Assembly (NCBI GenBank): GCA_023664265.1 | Contig: JAMPFV010000016.1 | Coordinates: forward strand, 1-46,619 | Direction of reading: 5' to 3' | DNA from: Roseburia sp. | GTDB lineage: Bacteria > Bacillota > Clostridia > Lachnospirales > Lachnospiraceae | DNA: 46,619 nucleotides | Part shown: positions 43,731 through 46,619 of the stretch, in pieces | Layout: each line of letters begins with the position of its first letter | Position numbering within the stretch: the stretch's first letter is position 1 | The notes under the pieces: generated by a model | Database searches by the model: none | Told to the model about the DNA's origin: nothing | The model's input: the letters and a program-made list of their open reading frames with translations, nothing else | Position numbers and translations under genes: made by a program

Positions 43731-43822
43731 ATGATGGTCAGCCGAATTTGCCCATATATAAGCAGGTAAAGCAGACCATCATGAGAAAGGTGTTTGTCGG
43801 ACAAAACCGATAAACACTTTTT
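43731..43822 (+). terminator. Inverted repeat and Rho-independent terminator after the lipoprotein gene
   Basis: GTGTTTGTCGG (43790-43800) pairs with CCGATAAACAC (43807-43817) with one G-T pair and a six-base loop, followed by TTTTT at 43818-43822; upstream A's can extend the stem. Just before it, ATGATGGTC (43731-43739) and GACCATCAT (43774-43782) form a second nine-base inverted repeat with a 34-base loop, of unknown role. Confidence 0.75.
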
Positions 43823-43862
43823 CTGTGCCGAAAATGGTACAGTAAAAATTTTTCGCGGGCGC

Positions 43863-43888
43863 GCAACCCTTTCCCGCTTTCAAACGTG
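43863..43888 (+). promoter_or_regulatory. Candidate ECF-type autoregulatory promoter
   Basis: GCAACC (43863-43868), 16-base spacer, CGTG (43885-43888). The AAC...CGT pattern with a 16-base spacer is the usual recognition pattern of ECF sigma factors, and the gene downstream encodes one. A housekeeping promoter was not evident in this gap. Confidence 0.45.
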
Positions 43889-43914
43889 TTAGAAGCAAAG
43901 GAGGTGACAAGCGT

Positions 43915-44397
43915 ATGGATATCGAGAAGAGTGTGAGCGAAGCGGTCATAAAATACAGCGATATGCTTTACAGGATTTGCATTGTCATACTGTGCAATGA
44001 GCAGGATGTTCAGGACGCCATTCAGGATACCTTTTGCAGGTATTTGGAAAAGGGACCCGATTTTCGTGATGAGGAGCATGAGAAGGCGTGGCTGATCAGG
44101 GTGGCAACAAACATCTGTCGTGATATGATACGGTTCAGGATCCGGCACCCGAAGGTTCCCATTGATGAGGTGGAAAAGATTCTTGTGGCGCCGGAGCGGC
44201 GGGAGACATTAAAAGAACTTCTCGAACTTCCGGTCAGACAGAAAACGGTTATTTATCTGCATTATGTGGAGGGATACCCTGTAAAGGAAATCGCGGATAT
44301 TCTGGGAATCACGGAAAGTGCGGTAAAATCAAGGCTGCTACGGGGAAGAAGACAAATGCGGGAGATGCTCAGCATGGAAGGAGGCTATAGCGTATGA
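43915..44397 (+). CDS. ECF-subfamily RNA polymerase sigma factor
   Basis: Sigma-70 family factor of 160 residues with only regions 2 and 4. Region 2 is YSDMLYRICIVILCNEQDVQDAIQDTFCRYLEK and WLIRVATNICRDMIRF; region 4 is ELPVRQKTVIYLHYVEGYPVKEIADILGITESAVKSRLLRGRRQMREML. Preceded by an unusually complete ribosome binding site, AAAGGAGGTGA at 43897-43907, seven bases before the ATG. The stop codon overlaps the next gene (ATGA), which encodes a membrane protein with a short cytoplasmic N-terminus, as expected for a cognate anti-sigma factor. Confidence 0.93.
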   Translation: MDIEKSVSEAVIKYSDMLYRICIVILCNEQDVQDAIQDTFCRYLEKGPDFRDEEHEKAWLIRVATNICRDMIRFRIRHPKVPIDEVEKILVAPERRETLKELLELPVRQKTVIYLHYVEGYPVKEIADILGITESAVKSRLLRGRRQMREMLSMEGGYSV

Positions 44398-45281
44398 ATG
44401 GACAGGACGTAAAGGAAGCAATGGCGCAGATACACATTTCATCAAAAATGCAGGAGGAAATCATTATGAATGTTCAGAAGCGGATGGAGAACGGGAAGAG
44501 AAGGACATGGAATTGGAGAAGGATGGGGACGGCTGCGGCCGCTTTTGCATTGGCAGCGTGTGTCATCGGAGTTCCGGTGCAGGCTATGGTAGGTGACATA
44601 GTGAAGGCGAGGATGGAGAGTGTTCCGCAGGAGGAAATGCAGAATCTCAACGATATGATTCAGTCGCAGGATGATGTGCAGGCGGACGGTTTTTCAAGGG
44701 AGTATTCCGACAGTGAAAAGGAACGCTTTAAGGAGCTCAGGCAGGCTTATAAAAACGGCGCCTTCCCCGAAACGGTCATTGCACAGGTGGACAGTGCGGA
44801 GGCAGCACAGGAGGGGACGCTCTGCTATATCAGGGCTACAGGCGTCTTCAATCTGCCGGTATCGGAAATGACAGATGAGGAGATTTTGGAGATTATTGAT
44901 TTCCAACATAAGATGAGCTATGCCGTTTTACAGGGACCGGCGGCGCAGGAAGGGAGAGCAGAGGCGCAGGCACAGACGGCGCTGCTTGAAAAAACGGTGC
45001 AGGACGCAGGCGGGATCAGCGGGGACAACGCGGTAGAAATCGCGAGAAAGCAGTTAAAGGCGGACCTTGGGGACGCGGCGGATGGATTGGAATTAATGAC
45101 AGACAACACCGGCAGCGGCGCGACCCTGTTTGCTCCCACAGAGGAAGGCTATGAGGGAATTGACAGCAAGGCAGATGTGGCTTACAACGTAGGATTTGGG
45201 AATCCGGATATCCATTTCTCTTATGGATATATCATTGACGCTGTGGATGGAAGTATTCTGTATACCTATCAGTCAAATTAG
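44394..45281 (+). CDS. Putative membrane anti-sigma factor with extracellular PepSY-like domain
   Basis: 295-residue protein translationally coupled to the ECF sigma gene. Residues 1-43 are cytoplasmic and charged (VKEAMAQIHISSKMQEEIIMNVQKRM), the pattern seen in clostridial anti-sigma proteins. One membrane helix spans about 44-64 (MGTAAAAFALAACVIGVPVQA). The outer part (about 65-295) is acidic; its end (GISGDNAVEIARKQLKADLG, then YIIDAVDGSILYTY) follows the PepSY-like pattern. There is no zinc-binding HxxxCxxC motif, so it is not a ZAS-type anti-sigma. The outer region is paralogous to the lipoprotein at 45447-46343. The anti-sigma role is inferred from coupling and topology. Confidence 0.82.
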   Translation: MNGQDVKEAMAQIHISSKMQEEIIMNVQKRMENGKRRTWNWRRMGTAAAAFALAACVIGVPVQAMVGDIVKARMESVPQEEMQNLNDMIQSQDDVQADGFSREYSDSEKERFKELRQAYKNGAFPETVIAQVDSAEAAQEGTLCYIRATGVFNLPVSEMTDEEILEIIDFQHKMSYAVLQGPAAQEGRAEAQAQTALLEKTVQDAGGISGDNAVEIARKQLKADLGDAADGLELMTDNTGSGATLFAPTEEGYEGIDSKADVAYNVGFGNPDIHFSYGYIIDAVDGSILYTYQSN

Positions 45282-45289
45282 GCGACTAG

Positions 45290-45412
45290 ATTGAAAAATA
45301 AGCTTGATAGCTTATTTTTCAATCGGCTATTTGTTTCTGAGCGAAAACAAATAGCCTTGATGGCAGACGAGAAAAATTTCTCGCCGCCTCTTCGCGACAA
45401 GTCGCTCAGAAA
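45290..45412. repeat. Tandem perfect hairpins, candidate mobile palindromic repeat
   Basis: ATTGAAAAATAAGCT (45290-45304) pairs perfectly with AGCTTATTTTTCAAT (45309-45323). GGCTATTTGTTT (45325-45336) pairs with AAACAAATAGCC (45345-45356). CGAGAAA (45368-45374) pairs with TTTCTCG (45377-45383). GCGAC (45394-45398) pairs with GTCGC (45401-45405). In addition, TTTCTGAGCG (45334-45343) pairs with CGCTCAGAAA (45403-45412), which would enclose the later hairpins. The first hairpin, nine bases after the anti-sigma stop codon, may also act as a terminator. Confidence 0.7.
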
Positions 45413-45446
45413 TGAGGATTATAATGAGAAACGAGAGGATGAAAGA

Positions 45447-46343
45447 ATGGAGAAGAAGTCACCGAAATCAGCAGCGGTTTTAATGTTTGTAATTGTTTTC
45501 TCTCTGGCCGGATGCGGGCGTACAGAGAGCAGCGGGTCCCGGGAAGTACAGCTTGAGATTTCAGAGGCCGATCAGGAGTCCGTGCCGGTCCAAACGGATG
45601 TGGAAATGAGGACTTCCATGGAAGTCCCGGCTTCCATGGAGGCCCCGGCTTCCATGGAGACCTCAACGCAGGATGACGAAAGCGCGAGGGGAACCGGCGG
45701 CAGTGTGCGGGCCTATTCCGATACGGAAAAGGAGCGTATGCAGAAGCTGCAGCAGTCTTATCAGAATGAGACCGCAAAGCCCGAGAAGAAGATTCAGGAG
45801 GCTGCTTCCGCGGAGAATGTGACGGAAGGAACACTCTGCTATATCACGTCCACCGGAGAATATTATCTGCCGGACAGGGAGCTTACGGATGAGGAGCTTT
45901 TGGAGATTATCGACTGCAACTTCCGGATTGCTCTTGGCACGGGCGCAAAGACGCAGGCGGAATGGGACGAGATAACCCGAAAAGAGAGAGCTGCGTTTGA
46001 AGAAAAGGTAAAGGCGGCGGACGGAATCAGCGAGGAGGAAGCGGTAGAGATTGCACGGAAAGCGTTGGAGGCCGATCTCGGTGCGAATGCGAAGGAACTG
46101 GTATTGACCGTAGACGAAACCTTTGGCTGGAAGTCGGATTTATGTGTGGCGGATTGGAGTGAGATAAAGGAAAAAGACAGGGGGACGCTTGCATATTGCA
46201 TTAACTTTAATAATGGAGGAAAGGTCGCGGATTTTAAGGAACTGATAAACTACAACTGTACCGTCAGCGCCGTGGACGGCAGTATTTTGGAGGCTTATTC
46301 TTTATGGGGGCTGGTTGACAATACAATCCGCTATGAGCACTGA
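45447..46343 (+). CDS. Lipoprotein paralogous to the anti-sigma factor outer domain
   Basis: 298-residue lipoprotein. Signal MEKKSPKSAAVLMFVIVFSL then AGCG, with Cys23 lipidated. The linker includes three 6-residue repeats of SMEVPA type. From about residue 85 it parallels the neighbouring anti-sigma protein: YSDTEKERMQKLQQSYQN against YSDSEKERFKELRQAYKN, EGTLCYITSTGEYYLP against EGTLCYIRATGVFNLP, LTDEELLEIID against MTDEEILEIID, GISEEEAVEIARKALEADLG against GISGDNAVEIARKQLKADLG, and AVDGSILEAY near the end. The start at 45447 follows GAGAGGA by seven bases; the open frame upstream only runs through the palindromic repeat. It lacks the membrane helix and sigma-binding part, so it cannot hold sigma directly. 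Function unknown. Confidence 0.85.
   Translation: MEKKSPKSAAVLMFVIVFSLAGCGRTESSGSREVQLEISEADQESVPVQTDVEMRTSMEVPASMEAPASMETSTQDDESARGTGGSVRAYSDTEKERMQKLQQSYQNETAKPEKKIQEAASAENVTEGTLCYITSTGEYYLPDRELTDEELLEIIDCNFRIALGTGAKTQAEWDEITRKERAAFEEKVKAADGISEEEAVEIARKALEADLGANAKELVLTVDETFGWKSDLCVADWSEIKEKDRGTLAYCINFNNGGKVADFKELINYNCTVSAVDGSILEAYSLWGLVDNTIRYEH
45612..45665 (+). repeat. Three tandem copies of an 18-base repeat in the lipoprotein linker
   Basis: Units at 45612-45629, 45630-45647 and 45648-45665 share the core TTCCATGGA and encode SMEVPA, SMEAPA and SMETST. In-frame copy changes would alter only linker length. Confidence 0.8.
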
Positions 46344-46368
46344 CAGGAGTATCATCCGGCGCTGTCCG

Positions 46369-46452
46369 CAACCGTCTTAAAGTAAAGCGTATAGCACTTC
46401 AGCGATTCCATGGAACATCTGAAAAACGCAGGCTTGACAGCCTGCGTTTTGA
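46369..46452 (+). repeat. Right copy of the direct repeat: decayed atpC 3' end plus terminator
   Basis: 46369-46389 is identical to 39515-39535 inside atpC. GATTCCATGG (46404-46413) and TCTGAAAAACGCAGG (46418-46432) also match the left copy, with short indels between the blocks. The copy is not part of a complete atpC: upstream is the 3' end of the lipoprotein gene region, and no epsilon-coding sequence precedes it. Confidence 0.75.
46423..46450 (+). terminator. Terminator in the right repeat copy
   Basis: AAAACGCAGGC (46423-46433) pairs perfectly with GCCTGCGTTTT (46440-46450) around a six-base loop. It would end transcription from the anti-sigma/lipoprotein unit. Confidence 0.8.
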
Positions 46453-46619
46453 ATATTCAAAAGCAAAGACCGATGGGCAAGATAGCCTTTTGGTTTTTGC
46501 CGTATATAATAAATCGACTATAAGAATCCTGTCAATTAAGACTGCACCTCGATTCAAACAGCAGATGCAGGATATGAAGTTTGACGGGGACAGGCTGAAT
46601 GAGATCGTTGACCTCATGC
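46453..46619. other. Window end without a supported gene
   Basis: AT-rich sequence with a TATAAT at 46505-46510 but no well-spaced -35 box. From about 46502 one plus-strand frame stays open to the window end and reads plausibly near the edge (KTAPRFKQQMQDMKFDGD, with ATGs at 46565 and 46574), but no ribosome binding site or family is visible, so it is not called as a gene. Confidence 0.4.

Noticed and set aside
45291..45446. Upstream in-frame extension of the second lipoprotein from a TTG
   Set aside because: It would translate the palindromic repeat and bury the lipoprotein signal; the ATG at 45447 has a good ribosome binding site and starts exactly at the signal peptide.
39600..46452. Search for integrase, transposase or CRISPR array in the accessory segment
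   Set aside because: None was found; the segment's mobile origin rests only on the flanking repeat and composition.
46399..46617. Minus-strand open frame at the window end
   Set aside because: It runs antisense through the repeat copy and terminator, has no ribosome binding site or domain, and Ser/Leu/Arg-rich composition typical of chance frames.

Overview
The window looks like a chromosomal segment of a Clostridia bacterium, most likely a gut Lachnospiraceae. The evidence is the gene content (cysS-mrnC-rlmB-sigH block, lipoprotein-dependent oligosaccharide ABC permeases without a dedicated ATPase, fused single-chain PurL, LytTR/GHKL signalling), strong GGAGG ribosome binding sites and moderately high GC. 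The family assignment is inference; no rRNA or tRNA gene is present to test it.

Layout. 1-4.4 kb: housekeeping block with the 3' part of cysS, mrnC, rlmB, sigH and a recQ-type helicase. 4.4-15.9 kb: a pectin (rhamnogalacturonan-I) and rhamnose cluster. It holds L-rhamnose mutarotase, a carbohydrate esterase, a divergent AraC regulator with a long inverted-repeat operator candidate, an ABC importer (two permeases, then a 19-bp hairpin, then a binding lipoprotein), and three signal-less enzymes: a GH105 unsaturated rhamnogalacturonyl hydrolase, a CE12-like acetylesterase and a GH112 phosphorylase. Imported oligosaccharides would be trimmed, deacetylated and phosphorolysed in the cytoplasm. 16.2-20.5 kb: a phosphorelay of hybrid histidine kinase with two receiver domains, an HD-GYP response regulator and a free Hpt protein; the first two genes have near-identical promoters. 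20.5-22.3 kb: VanZ-like protein, a small DUF6508-like protein and a TetR regulator. 22.4-31.1 kb: purL, a 76-residue orphan, carA and carB. 31.2-33.3 kb: TetR regulator overlapping a phytoene-desaturase-like FAD oxidoreductase.

33.3-39.6 kb: a complete F-type ATP synthase operon in the order a, c, b, delta/alpha, gamma, beta, epsilon. There is no separate delta gene. The C-terminal domain of delta is instead fused to the N-terminus of the alpha subunit, and the N-terminal domain of delta is absent. The c subunit also carries a signal-peptide-like leader. This is the most striking observation in the window.

39.6-46.4 kb: a more AT-rich accessory segment with a GNAT acetyltransferase, an AgrA/AgrC-like LytTR two-component pair, a lipoprotein, an ECF sigma factor, its putative anti-sigma factor and a lipoprotein paralogous to that anti-sigma factor's extracellular part. 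The segment is bounded by a direct repeat: the 3' end and terminator of atpC reappear, decayed, at about 46.37-46.45 kb. This suggests insertion or duplication at the atpC 3' end. Matching 20-bp-period direct repeats precede both the LytTR operon and the lipoprotein gene and probably define the regulon.
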